DNA from: an uncultured Pseudomonadota bacterium
Lineage (GTDB): Bacteria > Pseudomonadota > Gammaproteobacteria > Steroidobacterales > Steroidobacteraceae
Length of the DNA stretch: 64,000 nucleotides
Reading direction: 5' to 3'
NCBI GenBank assembly: GCA_903828595.1
Contig: CAIKMS010000016.1
Coordinates: 186,001-250,000, forward strand
This document shows, in pieces, positions 52,422 through 62,320 of this stretch (the stretch's first letter is position 1; every line of letters begins with the position of its first letter). Below the pieces are notes generated by a model. The model was not told where the DNA came from, ran no database searches, and saw nothing but the letters and a program-made list of their open reading frames with translations. The translations under genes were made by a program, and so were the position numbers.

Positions 52422-52738
52422 GAGTGATTTCCCACCAGCGTGGGCCCGAGGCCGACCCATTCCAACTCCATGCCGCGCATAGCCACAAACCCCTGTCGGC
52501 GCGAGATACCGTCATCGCAATATTCAAACAGGTAGGTGCGGCGGAGGTAGCGCTTGGCCCGGCTATCTTTAACCCATTCCCAGCGATGAAATATCACGGT
52601 GCTATCCAGCCACTGTACGTCCGCATCCTGACAGGCCCTGTGTACGTACTCAGCTGCTTGTTCACGGGCACGGGTGGCCATCTGCCACCAGACGATGACA
52701 GGCAACAACACCAGTAGCGCCACCAAGGCTTCGGTCAT
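52418..52738 (-). CDS. DUF3301-like membrane-anchored protein
   Basis: A 106-residue protein with one N-terminal transmembrane helix (ALVALLVLLPVIVWWQM) followed by a small domain (AAEYVHRACQDADVQWLDSTV, RRTYLFEYCDDGISRRQGFVAM). It fits DUF3301, found in gammaproteobacteria next to PHP or YrfG-type genes; function unknown. It is the first gene of the leftward operon and divergent from the YrfG-like gene. Confidence 0.82.
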   Translation of the reverse strand: MTEALVALLVLLPVIVWWQMATRAREQAAEYVHRACQDADVQWLDSTVIFHRWEWVKDSRAKRYLRRTYLFEYCDDGISRRQGFVAMRGMELEWVGLGPTLVGNHS

Positions 52739-52873
52739 GGCGTGTCAGTTCGACGGCGGGTGGCTAACAACGGTGTATATCCAGTAGTCGGCTCTTGCCG
52801 CATTAAAATGATTTTTATCAGGCTCACGGTCTGTAGTGCGTCAAAAACATACTGGCGTTATAACATGCTCTGT

Positions 52874-53605
52874 ATGAACGCTCCGCTTATAAACATCCAC
52901 GGACCTGTTGACTGGCAGGCCATCGATACTGTTCTTCTGGATATGGACGGTACGTTGCTGGATTTGCAGTTCGATAATTGGTTTTGGCAGGTGCATATAC
53001 CAACGCGTTACGGGCTTTTGCACGGGCTGAGTTTTGAGGCAGCCGTTCAACAGCTTAAGCCGGGTTTTTTGGCGGTGCAGGGAACTTTGGACTGGTACTG
53101 CATTGATTACTGGAGCCGGCAACTAGGCCTGGATATTTCCAGCCTCAAGCACGAAGTTCGTGAGCGTGTGGCGTTCTTACCCGGTGCAACGGCATTCTTA
53201 GCGCGCCTCAAAGAGTTAGGTAAGCGCCGAATTTTAGTCACCAATGCCCATCCACAGACCCTGGCTATTAAAGATGGCCATGTCAGTCTGTCGCCTTGGT
53301 TGGATGAGGTGCACAGCAGTCACCAGTACGGGCTGCCTAAGGAGGCGGCGGATTTCTGGCCCCGATTGCGCCGCCAGGTCCCATTTGATCCGCAGCGCAC
53401 TTTGTTCGTTGATGACAGTCTGCCGGTGCTGTTGGCGGCACAAGGTTACGGCATTCGTTGGTTGCGTGCGGTCAGCCGCCCCGACCTGAGCCTGCCCGTG
53501 CGCGACACCGGGGAAATCCCCGGTGTTGAGTCAGTCGCGCACCTGTTTGATGCAACCGGTGCGCCGCTTGCTGACTCTTTGCCTAGTGAACAGTTAAGCC
53601 CTTAA
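52874..53605 (+). CDS. yrfG: HAD family nucleotidase, YrfG-like
   Basis: A 243-residue HAD phosphatase: motif I VLLDMDGTLLDLQFDNWFW, motif II RILVTNAHP, Lys in GLPKEAADFW, and motif IV TLFVDDSLPVL. The DNWFW extension after motif I is typical of YrfG, a GMP/IMP 5'-nucleotidase. Starts at 52865 and 52874 are equally supported; neither has a clear ribosome-binding site. Its TAA overlaps the convergent rhlB TAA by 4 bp inside a CCCTTAAGGG palindrome. Confidence 0.82.
   Translation: MNAPLINIHGPVDWQAIDTVLLDMDGTLLDLQFDNWFWQVHIPTRYGLLHGLSFEAAVQQLKPGFLAVQGTLDWYCIDYWSRQLGLDISSLKHEVRERVAFLPGATAFLARLKELGKRRILVTNAHPQTLAIKDGHVSLSPWLDEVHSSHQYGLPKEAADFWPRLRRQVPFDPQRTLFVDDSLPVLLAAQGYGIRWLRAVSRPDLSLPVRDTGEIPGVESVAHLFDATGAPLADSLPSEQLSP
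53505..53526. other. Perfect 9-bp hairpin in the yrfG 3' end
   Basis: ACACCGGGG (53505-53513) pairs with 53518-53526 around AAAT, about 76 nt beyond the rhlB stop on the minus strand and 80 nt before the yrfG stop. It may form a stable 3' structure in the rhlB transcript; there is no U tract. Confidence 0.4.
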
Positions 53606-55236
53606 GGGTTCAGCGTGCGCCAGAGGGCTAAGGCGGCTAGCGCGAGCCCCAAGCCGGTCAGTGCCATCCAGCGCATCGGTAAACGTCGCTCCCCAGCCTT
53701 CAGGGCCTCTTGGGTGGCAGTGCCGGCATTATCCAGACTGCCAGCCGGTCCACGGCTGCGGCGGCGACGGCGGCGCTTACGCTTGGCGGGCTCTATGGGT
53801 TCTACGTTCACACCAGGGACGGCGGCAGCTACCAGAGGGTTTTCAGTTGGCAGTGACTGGGCGTTGCCCGGCTGATTGACCCGATCCGCGCCCGGCCCTC
53901 GTGTGCTACCCGAGTTTGGACCATCCGGACCACGACGGGATCGGCTACCTGAGCCGCTGTTGCTGCGATTGCCATCGCGCGGTGAGTCCGGGCGACGGGT
54001 CGGTCGACCCCGGCTGTCCCGCGCTGGCCTCGCTCTGGGTGTGTAATCACTTTTAACAAGTTCGACAACCAGTTCAGGCTCAACCCTGGCAACCGGTAAT
54101 TTGCGGCCAATAAAAGCTTCGATATCCGGCAGGGCGACGACGTAATCCTCACAGCCAAAGCTGATGGCATCGCCGGCCGCTCCCGCACGCGCAGTTCGAC
54201 CAATTCGATGCACGTAGTCTTCGGGATCTTGAGGCAAATCGTAGTTGAAGACATGGGTGACGTCAGGAATATGTAGCCCACGTGCGGCCACGTCGGTGGC
54301 AATCAGAACCTTGAGTCGCCCTTCATGAAAGTCGCGCAGCATGCGCATGCGCTTATTTTGGGGCACGTCGCCTGACATGGCTTGGGCATCAATGCCGTTA
54401 GCCATTAGCTGCGCCTCGAGACGCTCAGCAGTACGCTTCATGTTGACGAAAACGATGGTTCGCCCGGAGTCGAATTTGCGCAACAGTCCAACTAGCAGGC
54501 CGCTCTTCTCCTCCATCGCCGGGAAATAGATCACCTGCTCAACTCGATCGGCGGTGACCTGCTCTGACTCGATTTTTACCAAAACAGGCTCATTCATGTG
54601 CTCGTAAGCCAGTTCCAGCACGCGCTGCGACAGGGTCGCTGAGAAGAGCATCGATAAGCGTTGGTCGGCGGGTGGTAATCGGCGCATCAAATAGCGGATG
54701 TCTGCGATAAATCCCAGGTCAAACATGCGATCAGCTTCATCAAGCACTAAGACTTTGACATGGCGTAGATCAAAGACGCCTTGCTTGAAGTAATCAATCA
54801 CCCGACCAGGGGTGCCAATTAAAATATCGACACCAGCATCAAGATGCTTGCGCTGTTTTTCGTAATCAATACCACCGAACGCCAAGCCCAGGGCCAAGCC
54901 GCAGTATTGGCCAAGCAGCTCGGCATCTTTGTGGATTTGAATGGCCAGTTCACGCGTGGGGGCCAGAATGAAGGCGCGCGGTGATGTGCTTGGGCGATCA
55001 GGGTCTGGTGGTTGGCGCAAAAGGTTCGCGAACAAGGCCACTAAAAACGCGGCGGTTTTACCCGTGCCGGTTTGGGCCTGGCCTGCGACATCGAGGCCCG
55101 ATAGGGCTCGGGGTAATGTTTGTGCCTGTATAGGGGTGCACCGCTCGAAGCCAGCGTCGGCAATGCCGCGCGCGAGGGATTCGGGGAGATGCAGGCTGGA
55201 AAAGCTAATTTCAGAGATTGGTGTCGTTTCGCTCAC
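53602..55236 (-). CDS. rhlB: DEAD-box RNA helicase RhlB with C-terminal membrane segment
   Basis: A 544-residue helicase. Q motif (TPIQAQ), motif I AQTGTGKT (54-61), PTREL, DEAD (166-169), SAT (199-201) and HRIGRTARAG are all intact; MLFSATLSQRVLELAYEHMNEP and the FGGIDYEKQ segment match RhlB. After a basic, Ser/Arg/Gly-rich tail (RRPDSPRDGNRSNSGSG, KRKRRRRRRSRGP) the protein ends with a hydrophobic helix at about 523-539 (ALTGLGLALAALALW) and six further residues. E. coli RhlB (421 residues) has no such end. Tail-anchoring to the inner membrane, perhaps with a membrane-bound RNase E, is inference. The rhlB <> trxA-rho order matches enterics. Confidence 0.9.
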   Translation of the reverse strand: MSETTPISEISFSSLHLPESLARGIADAGFERCTPIQAQTLPRALSGLDVAGQAQTGTGKTAAFLVALFANLLRQPPDPDRPSTSPRAFILAPTRELAIQIHKDAELLGQYCGLALGLAFGGIDYEKQRKHLDAGVDILIGTPGRVIDYFKQGVFDLRHVKVLVLDEADRMFDLGFIADIRYLMRRLPPADQRLSMLFSATLSQRVLELAYEHMNEPVLVKIESEQVTADRVEQVIYFPAMEEKSGLLVGLLRKFDSGRTIVFVNMKRTAERLEAQLMANGIDAQAMSGDVPQNKRMRMLRDFHEGRLKVLIATDVAARGLHIPDVTHVFNYDLPQDPEDYVHRIGRTARAGAAGDAISFGCEDYVVALPDIEAFIGRKLPVARVEPELVVELVKSDYTPRARPARDSRGRPTRRPDSPRDGNRSNSGSGSRSRRGPDGPNSGSTRGPGADRVNQPGNAQSLPTENPLVAAAVPGVNVEPIEPAKRKRRRRRRSRGPAGSLDNAGTATQEALKAGERRLPMRWMALTGLGLALAALALWRTLNP

Positions 55237-56061
55237 GGATTTTTCACAGATCAGAATTTGATGCTTGCAAAGCGGGCAGGGAAAGGCTAAAAATACGATT
55301 AGCCCGCGCGGCTAATCCGCGCCTTCCCCGTTGAATGTTACTATCGGTCGATTGCGACCTCCGCCTTTCGGCGTCAAGCTTGAATATCGCTAAGCTCATC
55401 GCTGAGCAAAGTTTAAGCTTATTTCTCGCGTCTACTGAGTCGTTTTTGGGGTGAGAGTAGCCTGAATACCGTACCTGGTAGGTTTGGATAGGCAGGGTTG
55501 GCATATCTTCGTTTAGCTGATGCAGTTTTAAGGTTAGGGTCGACGGAGCATGATACTGGTTTCCAGTCAGGCCCGGATCAGGCGACCTGGAGATATTCAT
55601 TGCCACGGATCAGGTAAGGCCTGGCTAAGGTCAGTCGAAGCAGGGAACGCGCCGTTGGCAGGGTCGTGAGTTTGTTTCAGATTGTGATGGTTTTGGTCGA
55701 TAACAGGCAGGTGTCTGTTGAGTTGTACGGTTCTACTTTGAGGATTCAAGATACACACCCATTGCACGCAGTCAGAAAGAGCTAAAAGCCAACTGGCTTC
55801 GCTCCACATGTTCCAACGGCAGTCGCATACGTAGCAGTCAGAACTTAAACATCGGCCCCAAACGCATTCGGAATCTCGATCTTTAGATCTAGGCACTCCG
55901 AACAGTCATTGTGCCGCAATGTGTCGGTTACGTCACGACTACCTGCATTGAACCTGAGTCAAAAGACAACCAATTCCCTTCAAAACGTCACTAAATCACT
56001 TAATTTTTCCGACATTCCGGTAATCCGCCGGCGTGTTATTCCACTGAGGAGGACTCACCGC
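55237..56061. other. Long gene-free region between rhlB and trxA
   Basis: 825 bp with no convincing gene; the short frames present have unprotein-like composition. It must hold both divergent promoters. Several small hairpins lie near the rhlB side: GATTAGCC/GGCTAATC (55297-55317), CGCC/GGCG (55362-55373), and GCTCA-TCGC-TGAGC shortly after. They fall in the presumed rhlB 5' leader and suggest leader control or a small RNA. The half next to trxA is AT-richer and shows no feature I can name. Confidence 0.5.
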
Positions 56062-56394
56062 GTGAGCGGCAGCAACATCGTTCATACAACCGACGCTACG
56101 TTCGATAACGACGTAATCAAGTCTGAAATGCCCGTCTTATTGGACTTTTGGGCCGAATGGTGTGGCCCCTGTAAGGCCATTGCCCCCATGCTAGATGAAC
56201 TGGCAGTGGAGTACGCGGGGCGCCTAAAGGTCGTCAAGCTGGATATCGACAGCAATCCGAGCACCCCAGGTAAATTTGCTGTGCGCGGAATTCCGACCCT
56301 GATTTTATTCAAGGGTGGTCAGGTTCAAGCCCAGAAAGTGGGTGCCCCTCGATCGAAATCGGAGCTGAGTGCATTTCTGGATAGCAACCTGTGA
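56062..56394 (+). CDS. trxA: Thioredoxin 1
   Basis: A 110-residue thioredoxin with the WCGPCK active site ([16 protein letters not shown]), the cis-Pro in RGIPTLILF, and the usual buried Asp region. It reduces protein disulfides in the cytoplasm. The GTG at 56062 has GAGGAGG upstream and gives the normal length; an ATG-like frame further up is spurious. Its stop overlaps the proposed rho GTG (GTGA), so trxA and rho are coupled. Confidence 0.92.
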   Translation: MSGSNIVHTTDATFDNDVIKSEMPVLLDFWAEWCGPCKAIAPMLDELAVEYAGRLKVVKLDIDSNPSTPGKFAVRGIPTLILFKGGQVQAQKVGAPRSKSELSAFLDSNL

Positions 56395-57842
56395 GGGGTT
56401 TTTTAGGAAATCAGCCACGCGGCAATCGTCCTAAGGGCCCTCGACAAGGTAACCGTGATGAGCGTGGTGGTAACCGTGCCCCGCGCGGTGGTGGTGATCA
56501 GCATCACGGCATGCAGGATGATCCGTTTGATCCGGATGAGTTAGGCACTATTTCCGCGGCTGACCTAGAGGCCAGTCGACGCTCCATGAACCTCACGGAG
56601 CTCAAAAAGAAGCCTATTGCTGAATTGGTGCAGATGGCGGAGTCGCTGGGCATCGAGAATATCGGTCGCCAGCGCAAGCAGGACGTGATTTTTTCTTTGC
56701 TCAAGGCGCATGCGCGTAACGGCGAAGATATCTACGGTGATGGCGTCTTGGAGATTCTGCAGGATGGCTTTGGCTTCCTGCGATCCGCGGATGGATCGTA
56801 TTTAGCGGGCCCCGACGATATCTACCTGAGTCCTAGTCAGGTGCGTCGGTTTAACTTGCGCACCGGTGATTCGATTTCTGGTTTGATTCGTCCGCCTAAA
56901 GACGGAGAGCGTTACTTTGCTCTTCTGAAAGTGGGGCAGATCAACTACGAGTCGCCGGAAAGTTCGCGCAATAAGGTCTTATTTGAAAATCTCACGCCGC
57001 TGCATCCCACCAAGCGACTCAAGCTTGAACAGGGCAATGGCAGTACGGAAGATTTAACAGCTCGAGTTATTGATCTGTGCGCGCCGCTAGGTAAGGGACA
57101 GCGCGGGCTCATCGTTTCGCCGCCCAAGGCCGGTAAGACGATGTTGCTGCAGAATATCGCTACTTCGATCACGTTCAATCACCCCGAGGTGTATTTGATC
57201 GTGCTGTTGATCGACGAGCGCCCTGAAGAAGTGACTGAAATGTCGCGCACGGTAAAGGGTGAAGTAGTCGCTTCAACCTTTGATGAGCCTGCCAGCCGCC
57301 ACGTACAGGTTGCTGAAATGGTCATCGAAAAAGCCAAGCGGCTGGTTGAGCACAAGCGTGATGTAGTCATCTTGCTAGACTCCATCACACGCTTAGCCCG
57401 TGCTTACAACACCGTGGTTCCAAGCTCCGGCAAGGTGTTGACAGGCGGCGTGGATGCAAACGCTCTGCAGCGCCCGAAGCGTTTCTTCGGTGCGGCACGT
57501 AATGTTGAGGAAGGTGGCTCACTAACCATCATCGCCACGGCGCTGATTGATACCGGGTCGCGTATGGACGATGTGATCTTTGAAGAGTTCAAAGGCACCG
57601 GTAACTCGGAAATTCATCTGGATCGGCGCATTGCCGAGAAAAGAATTTTCCCTGCAGTAAATATCAATCGCTCCGGTACTCGCCGCGAAGAGCTCATCAC
57701 GGCCACTGACGAGTTGCAGAAGATGTGGATTCTGCGCAAGTTGCTGCATCCTATGGATGAGTTGGCAGCAATTGAGTTCTTGCTCGATAAGATGAAAGAC
57801 ACCAAGACTAATGGTGATTTCTTCGACTCGATGAAGCGCTGA
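56391..57842 (+). CDS. rho: Transcription termination factor Rho with N-terminal disordered extension
   Basis: A 483-residue Rho. From [10 protein letters not shown] (residue 66, ATG at 56586) to the end it is a normal ~418-residue Rho: RNA-binding [14 protein letters not shown], Walker A PPKAGKT, Walker [17 protein letters not shown]-loop and R-loop [20 protein letters not shown]. Ahead of this lie 65 residues rich in Gly, Arg and Asn ([20 protein letters not shown]), read if translation begins at the GTG overlapping trxA. Extensions of this kind are known in several lineages and can modulate RNA binding or condensate formation. The short start at 56586 has no good ribosome-binding site, which favours the long form. 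Confidence 0.93.
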   Translation: MRGFLGNQPRGNRPKGPRQGNRDERGGNRAPRGGGDQHHGMQDDPFDPDELGTISAADLEASRRSMNLTELKKKPIAELVQMAESLGIENIGRQRKQDVIFSLLKAHARNGEDIYGDGVLEILQDGFGFLRSADGSYLAGPDDIYLSPSQVRRFNLRTGDSISGLIRPPKDGERYFALLKVGQINYESPESSRNKVLFENLTPLHPTKRLKLEQGNGSTEDLTARVIDLCAPLGKGQRGLIVSPPKAGKTMLLQNIATSITFNHPEVYLIVLLIDERPEEVTEMSRTVKGEVVASTFDEPASRHVQVAEMVIEKAKRLVEHKRDVVILLDSITRLARAYNTVVPSSGKVLTGGVDANALQRPKRFFGAARNVEEGGSLTIIATALIDTGSRMDDVIFEEFKGTGNSEIHLDRRIAEKRIFPAVNINRSGTRREELITATDELQKMWILRKLLHPMDELAAIEFLLDKMKDTKTNGDFFDSMKR

Positions 57843-57861
57843 TTGTAGAGGTTGACGGATC

Positions 57862-58533
57862 TTGGCCGCTGCCTGGCAGGTACTGGCTAGAAGTGATGCA
57901 CGATTAAGTGCCGTCATCCGGATGGTTGGCCCGTGTCCCTTGGTGGGCTCGGGCCGTTCCCCTTATGAGTCATTACTCAGTGCGATTGCCCATCAGCAGT
58001 TGCATGGGGTAGCTGCTCGGGCGATTTTGACAAGACTCTGTGCCCTGGCTGGTCAGTCACGCTATCCCTCGCCGGCAGAGTTATTAGCCTACAGCGACGA
58101 TAGTTTGCGAGCGGTAGGTTTGTCGCGATCAAAGATGCTGGCCATGCGCGATGTGGCGAGCCGGGTGCTTGATGGAACAGTGCCTGATTTTAAAACCATT
58201 CAGGCAATGGATGACGAGGCGATTATCGAGCGTCTGGTGACCGTGCGCGGCGTGGGTCGGTGGACCGCACAGATGTTGTTGATATCAACGCTGGGTAGGC
58301 CCGATGTCATGCCGAGCGATGATTTCGGCGTACGCTTAGGCTATCAATGGGCATTTGGCCTGGATGACATGCCATCACCCAAACAACTCGAAGAGGCCTG
58401 TCGCGGTTTTGCACCTTATCGCTCAACCGTAGCTCTTTATATGTGGCGTTACGTGGACCTGACGCGCGCTCAGCGTGCCGCAGTCGAGTCGCATGCGGAT
58501 GCGCAAACTACCGCCAAGCGTAAAGCGCTTTAA
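57862..58533 (+). CDS. DNA-3-methyladenine glycosylase II, AlkA-type
   Basis: A 223-residue HhH-GPD glycosylase. The helix-hairpin-helix is VTVRGVGRWTAQMLLIS and the catalytic Asp lies in PSDDFGVRLGY; SAIAHQQLHGVAARAI is the conserved early helix. It excises alkylated purines. It lacks the N-terminal domain of E. coli AlkA, like yeast Mag1-type short forms. The start is a TTG at 57862 with GAGG 10 nt upstream; it follows rho by 19 nt. Confidence 0.88.
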   Translation: MAAAWQVLARSDARLSAVIRMVGPCPLVGSGRSPYESLLSAIAHQQLHGVAARAILTRLCALAGQSRYPSPAELLAYSDDSLRAVGLSRSKMLAMRDVASRVLDGTVPDFKTIQAMDDEAIIERLVTVRGVGRWTAQMLLISTLGRPDVMPSDDFGVRLGYQWAFGLDDMPSPKQLEEACRGFAPYRSTVALYMWRYVDLTRAQRAAVESHADAQTTAKRKAL

Positions 58534-58864
58534 AAAAAGGACCAGCGAACGCCAATCATCGTGGTAGATCTGCGTTACATCAGCGCCCATGAATAGCCTA
58601 ACCTGTCTGGATTTCGGCGGGCTTGTCTTTAGATTGCAAGATTAAAAACGCAAAATCTTAGAATACAAAAGTTGCTCGCTAAGAGTTTGGCTTGGGTGAG
58701 TTTTGGGTTTGTAAGCGCCGGTCTTAGGGTTAGTTAGGGCGCGGTGCGGTCGAGATCGCTCACGCTAAAATCGCGAAATGATCAGGCTGAATGCCGCTGG
58801 TAAAGTTAGGTCAAGCGTAGCGTCATGGGATGACACCGGGAGCTTAGAGTCGCAACATAGGCCG
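58534..58864. other. Gene-free region upstream of the two-component system
   Basis: 331 bp between the glycosylase and the response regulator. An AAGATT/AATCTT inverted repeat lies near 58639-58660 in an A-rich stretch, possibly a regulator site or part of a promoter. No small gene is evident. Confidence 0.4.
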
Positions 58865-59578
58865 ATGAATAACACCATACTGACTAAAATATTAATTGTT
58901 GACGACGATCAGGAACTCACGGCGATGCTGACTGAGTACCTAGGGCGTGAGTCTTTCGCCGTTGATGTGTGTTCCGATGGCAACGCAGCCAGTGCGCTGT
59001 TTGCTCAAGGAATGGGCTGGGATTTGCTAGTGCTAGATGTGATGTTGCCTGGCACCAGCGGTCTGGATCTTTTGCGTGGCTTGCGCGCGGTCAGTCATTC
59101 ACCGCCTGTCTTGATGCTGACCGCGCGCGGCGATGATGTCGATCGGATTGTGGGCTTAGAGTTAGGCGCTGATGATTACCTGCCAAAGCCCTTTAATCCC
59201 CGGGAACTGGTGGCGCGAATGCGAGCGATTTTACGTCGCAGCCAAGAGCGAACGTTAGCATCAACCGTTGCTCTGGTGGTTGGACCTATTGCGCTGGATG
59301 TCTCTAGGCATACCGTAACCGTTCGTGAAGCCATTATTCCGTTGACCGGTGCTGAGTTTCGCGTGCTTGAGGTCTTAATGCAGGCAGTGGGACGTGTGGT
59401 GAGTCGCGAGCAACTCACCCAGCAGGCGCTCGGTCGGCCGCTGGAGTTGTACGACCGCAGCGTCGATACCCATGTGAGTAACTTGCGGCGCAAGCTGTCT
59501 TTGAATCCACCCAAAGACCCTGAGATACGCGGTATTCGCGGAGCAGGCTACATGTTGACGCAACCGGGTCTGTCTTGA
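58865..59578 (+). CDS. OmpR/CpxR-family response regulator
   Basis: A 237-residue regulator. The receiver domain has the acidic pocket IVDDDQ, phospho-acceptor Asp58 in LVLDVMLP, and Lys in YLPKPFNPREL. The winged-helix DNA-binding domain ends DRSVDTHVSNLRRKL...IRGIRGAGYML. CpxR is the closest type by overall look. The ATG at 58865 has only a weak ATAGG upstream; the frame extends 29 codons further without domain support. It overlaps the kinase start (TTGA). Confidence 0.92.
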   Translation: MNNTILTKILIVDDDQELTAMLTEYLGRESFAVDVCSDGNAASALFAQGMGWDLLVLDVMLPGTSGLDLLRGLRAVSHSPPVLMLTARGDDVDRIVGLELGADDYLPKPFNPRELVARMRAILRRSQERTLASTVALVVGPIALDVSRHTVTVREAIIPLTGAEFRVLEVLMQAVGRVVSREQLTQQALGRPLELYDRSVDTHVSNLRRKLSLNPPKDPEIRGIRGAGYMLTQPGLS

Positions 59579-61014
59579 GCCGCCTATATGTCCGGGTCTT
59601 GGTGTCTTTTTGGGTGGTGACCATTGCCATTGTTGGTGGTGCTGTGGCGCTGACCTGGGTGGCATTGATGGAGCGCGCTGCGGATATCGGACGTGCGCCC
59701 GAACATCTGAGTACGGCTGCAACCGCCGCGCTGAGTGAGGGTGGCGAGACGGGTCTGGTGGATTGGCTGCGCACGGCGATCACGCAACACAAGAATTATC
59801 ACGTCTATATTATCGGTGCTGACGGCACGGAGTTGCTGGGTCGTCCGTTACCCGAGCGCTTGGCGCGAATGTTGAGTTCGCCGGCGTATGGCAGTAGTTC
59901 GGGTGCCGCCATTATCAGTCCTGAAAAATCCCAGCCCACAGCTCCTCGACCCGACGAGTTCAGCGCGCCGCTACCGCCGCCTTTGGCAGCACAGTTTTTA
60001 CCTCCCCGCTTGTTGCCCGTGCTGGTGAGCGCTAATGGCAAGGAATACCGGTTGTTTGTCGTGCCGCACCGCTTGGGCACGGATATTTTTGAGCGATCGT
60101 GGACTCCTTTAGGCGAATTGTTGCTGGCTATTGTGGTTACCGGGTTGGCTAGTCTTTGGCTGACCCTTTCCATATCACAGCCCGTGCAGGCGCTTACCGA
60201 TGCTACCAAGCGACTGGCGCAAGGTCATTGGGCGGCTCGTGTGTCGCCGGCCGTCAGTCAGCGTACCGATGAGTTAGGTGCTCTTGCACGCGATTTTGAT
60301 GGAATGGCCAGTCGCCTACATGAATTGGTGGAGACCAAGGAGCGACTGCTTCAGGATGTGTCTCATGAGTTACGCTCGCCCTTGGCGCGTATGCGTGTAG
60401 CGGTTGGCCTGGCAAGGCAGCAGGGTGGTGATGTCACCGTGCAATTAGACCGTATGGAAGGTGAAATTGAGCGATTGAACGCTTTAATCGCTCAGGTTTT
60501 GACGTTATCGCGATTGGGCTACCAGGGTGTCCTGGTGCCCAAGGAACCGGTGGATCTTGTCGATATAATCGATGGCATTGCTCGCGATGCCGCCTTTGAA
60601 GCACAGCCTAGGCATATTGTCGTGGATTGGGTGCCGCGCACGGACAGTGTGATGGTGTTAGGTGATGCGACGCTGCTGTCGAGCGCTTTAGAAAACGTCG
60701 TACGTAATGCGCTCAAGTATGCGCCGGATGACAGCACGTTGATGATCCGTCTGATCACCTTGGTTACACCGACCGAACTTTCGGCCCAAATTGTCGTGTC
60801 AGACCAGGGCCCGGGCGTGCCCGAAGCACAGTTGGCGCGCATATTTGCCCCCTTTCATCGGGTCGAAGAAGCGCGGGGTAGGGACAGCGGTGGCGATGGG
60901 TTGGGCTTGGCTATCACCGAGCGAGTGATGACCGCGCACGGTGGTAAGGCTGAAGCGGCTAATCGAACGACTGGCGGATTAGAAGTCACTCTCACGTTGC
61001 CGTGCCTAAGTTAG
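59575..61014 (+). CDS. CpxA-like sensor histidine kinase
   Basis: A 479-residue membrane kinase starting at TTG. The first membrane helix is at about 8-30 and the second at about 180-200, enclosing a ~150-residue periplasmic sensor domain with a Pro-rich stretch. A HAMP linker follows (SQPVQALTDATKRLAQGHWAARV), then the H box with phospho-His in VSHELRSPLARMR, the N box (ENVVRNALKYAP) and the G boxes (DQGPGVP, GDGLGLAI). It pairs with the regulator upstream; envelope stress is the likely input. The signal is not visible from sequence. Confidence 0.92.
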   Translation: MSRLYVRVLVSFWVVTIAIVGGAVALTWVALMERAADIGRAPEHLSTAATAALSEGGETGLVDWLRTAITQHKNYHVYIIGADGTELLGRPLPERLARMLSSPAYGSSSGAAIISPEKSQPTAPRPDEFSAPLPPPLAAQFLPPRLLPVLVSANGKEYRLFVVPHRLGTDIFERSWTPLGELLLAIVVTGLASLWLTLSISQPVQALTDATKRLAQGHWAARVSPAVSQRTDELGALARDFDGMASRLHELVETKERLLQDVSHELRSPLARMRVAVGLARQQGGDVTVQLDRMEGEIERLNALIAQVLTLSRLGYQGVLVPKEPVDLVDIIDGIARDAAFEAQPRHIVVDWVPRTDSVMVLGDATLLSSALENVVRNALKYAPDDSTLMIRLITLVTPTELSAQIVVSDQGPGVPEAQLARIFAPFHRVEEARGRDSGGDGLGLAITERVMTAHGGKAEAANRTTGGLEVTLTLPCLS

Positions 61015-61021
61015 CTCGCCC

Positions 61022-62317
61022 CTATGGGGTTGAGAGCCTTTGTTCGCGGGCTACCGCTAGGTGGCCTATGTCGGTACGAAACTGCATTCCCTCAAATGCA
61101 ATTAGGTTGACCAACGCATAGGCGGCAAGCCGCGCATCGCTAACTGTGTTTCCTAAGGCTGTTGCACACAAGACCCGGCCACCGTGGGTCAACGTTTGGC
61201 CGTCTCGATGAACCGTGCCGGCATGAAAGACTTTGCCTGGTTGGGTAGCGGCGGCATCCAGCCCATGAATGCGTTGACCCAATTGGGCACTAGTCGGATA
61301 GCCGCCTGCAGCGAGCACCACTCCGACCGCTGATCGGCTGTCCCATTGGGCTTGAACCTCATCAAGACGCCCCTCGAGCGCGGCCTCCACCAGAAGGGTC
61401 AGGTCGGATTGCAGTCGAATTAATACCGGTTGGGTCTCCGGATCACCGAATCGGCAGTTGAACTCCAGAACGTTAGGGGTTCCATTCGCGTCTATCATGA
61501 CGCCGGCGTACAAAAATCCCGTATACGGAGTTCCCTCGGCCGCCAGTGCGCGTACGGTCGGTAACATCACCTCGTTCATGATCCGCTCATGGATTAACGG
61601 GGTAACTACAGGCGCCGGTGAATACGCACCCATGCCTCCCGTATTGGGTCCTGCATCGCCCGTTGCCAAACGCTTATGATCCTGAGAGGTCGCTAGGGGT
61701 AGTACGTGTGTGCCATCTACCATCGCTATGAAGCTTGCCTCTTCACCCAGCAAAAACTCCTCAATCACGATCTCTTTACCGGCGGCACCAAACTGTCCGG
61801 TAAACATCGCTAAGGACGCTTCGATAACTTGTGCATGAGTGTCGGCGATGACCACACCTTTGCCTGCCGCTAATCCATCGGCTTTAACGACCATAGGCAA
61901 TCGCTGGTTGTGTACCCATTGCGCATCAAAGTTGTCTTGCGTGAAGGTACGATAAGCCGCGGTAGGCAAATGATGGCGCGCAAAGAACGCTTTGGCATAG
62001 GCTTTAGAGCCCTCCAGCCGCGCAGCCTTTGCCGTCGGACCAAAGCACCTTAAACCTGCGGCGGTAAATTGGTCGACAATACCCAGAACTAAAGGTGCCT
62101 CAGGACCTACGATAGTCAGGTCGATGAGATTTTCTTGAGCGTGCATGAGCAGGCTTCCAACATCATCGGCCGCTATAGCAACGTTTTTTACCTTGGGTTC
62201 TGTTGCTGTTCCGGCATTGCCGGGTGCTACATGTACCTCAGATACGCGCGATGACTGCGCTACTTTCCACGCCAGCGCATGTTCGCGCCCGCCCCCGCCA
62301 ACGATCAGTACGCGCAT
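61022..62317 (-). CDS. purD: Phosphoribosylamine-glycine ligase PurD
   Basis: A 431-residue ATP-grasp enzyme of purine synthesis. It starts [18 protein letters not shown] and contains [59 protein letters not shown] and [12 protein letters not shown], all diagnostic. It joins glycine to phosphoribosylamine. Length matches E. coli PurD (429). It follows purH by 3 nt and is co-transcribed with it. Confidence 0.96.
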   Translation of the reverse strand: MRVLIVGGGGREHALAWKVAQSSRVSEVHVAPGNAGTATEPKVKNVAIAADDVGSLLMHAQENLIDLTIVGPEAPLVLGIVDQFTAAGLRCFGPTAKAARLEGSKAYAKAFFARHHLPTAAYRTFTQDNFDAQWVHNQRLPMVVKADGLAAGKGVVIADTHAQVIEASLAMFTGQFGAAGKEIVIEEFLLGEEASFIAMVDGTHVLPLATSQDHKRLATGDAGPNTGGMGAYSPAPVVTPLIHERIMNEVMLPTVRALAAEGTPYTGFLYAGVMIDANGTPNVLEFNCRFGDPETQPVLIRLQSDLTLLVEAALEGRLDEVQAQWDSRSAVGVVLAAGGYPTSAQLGQRIHGLDAAATQPGKVFHAGTVHRDGQTLTHGGRVLCATALGNTVSDARLAAYALVNLIAFEGMQFRTDIGHLAVAREQRLSTP

Positions 62318-62320
62318 GAC

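Noticed and set aside
53505..53526. Hairpin as the rhlB terminator
   Set aside because: Strong stem but inside the convergent coding region and without a U tract; kept only as a structure.
55244..55896. Two small leftward frames between rhlB and trxA
   Set aside because: No ribosome-binding sites, composition unlike proteins, no domain or signal; treated as chance frames.
58639..58660. AAGATT/AATCTT repeat as a CpxR box
   Set aside because: It does not match the GTAAA-spaced direct repeat expected for CpxR and is too short to assign.
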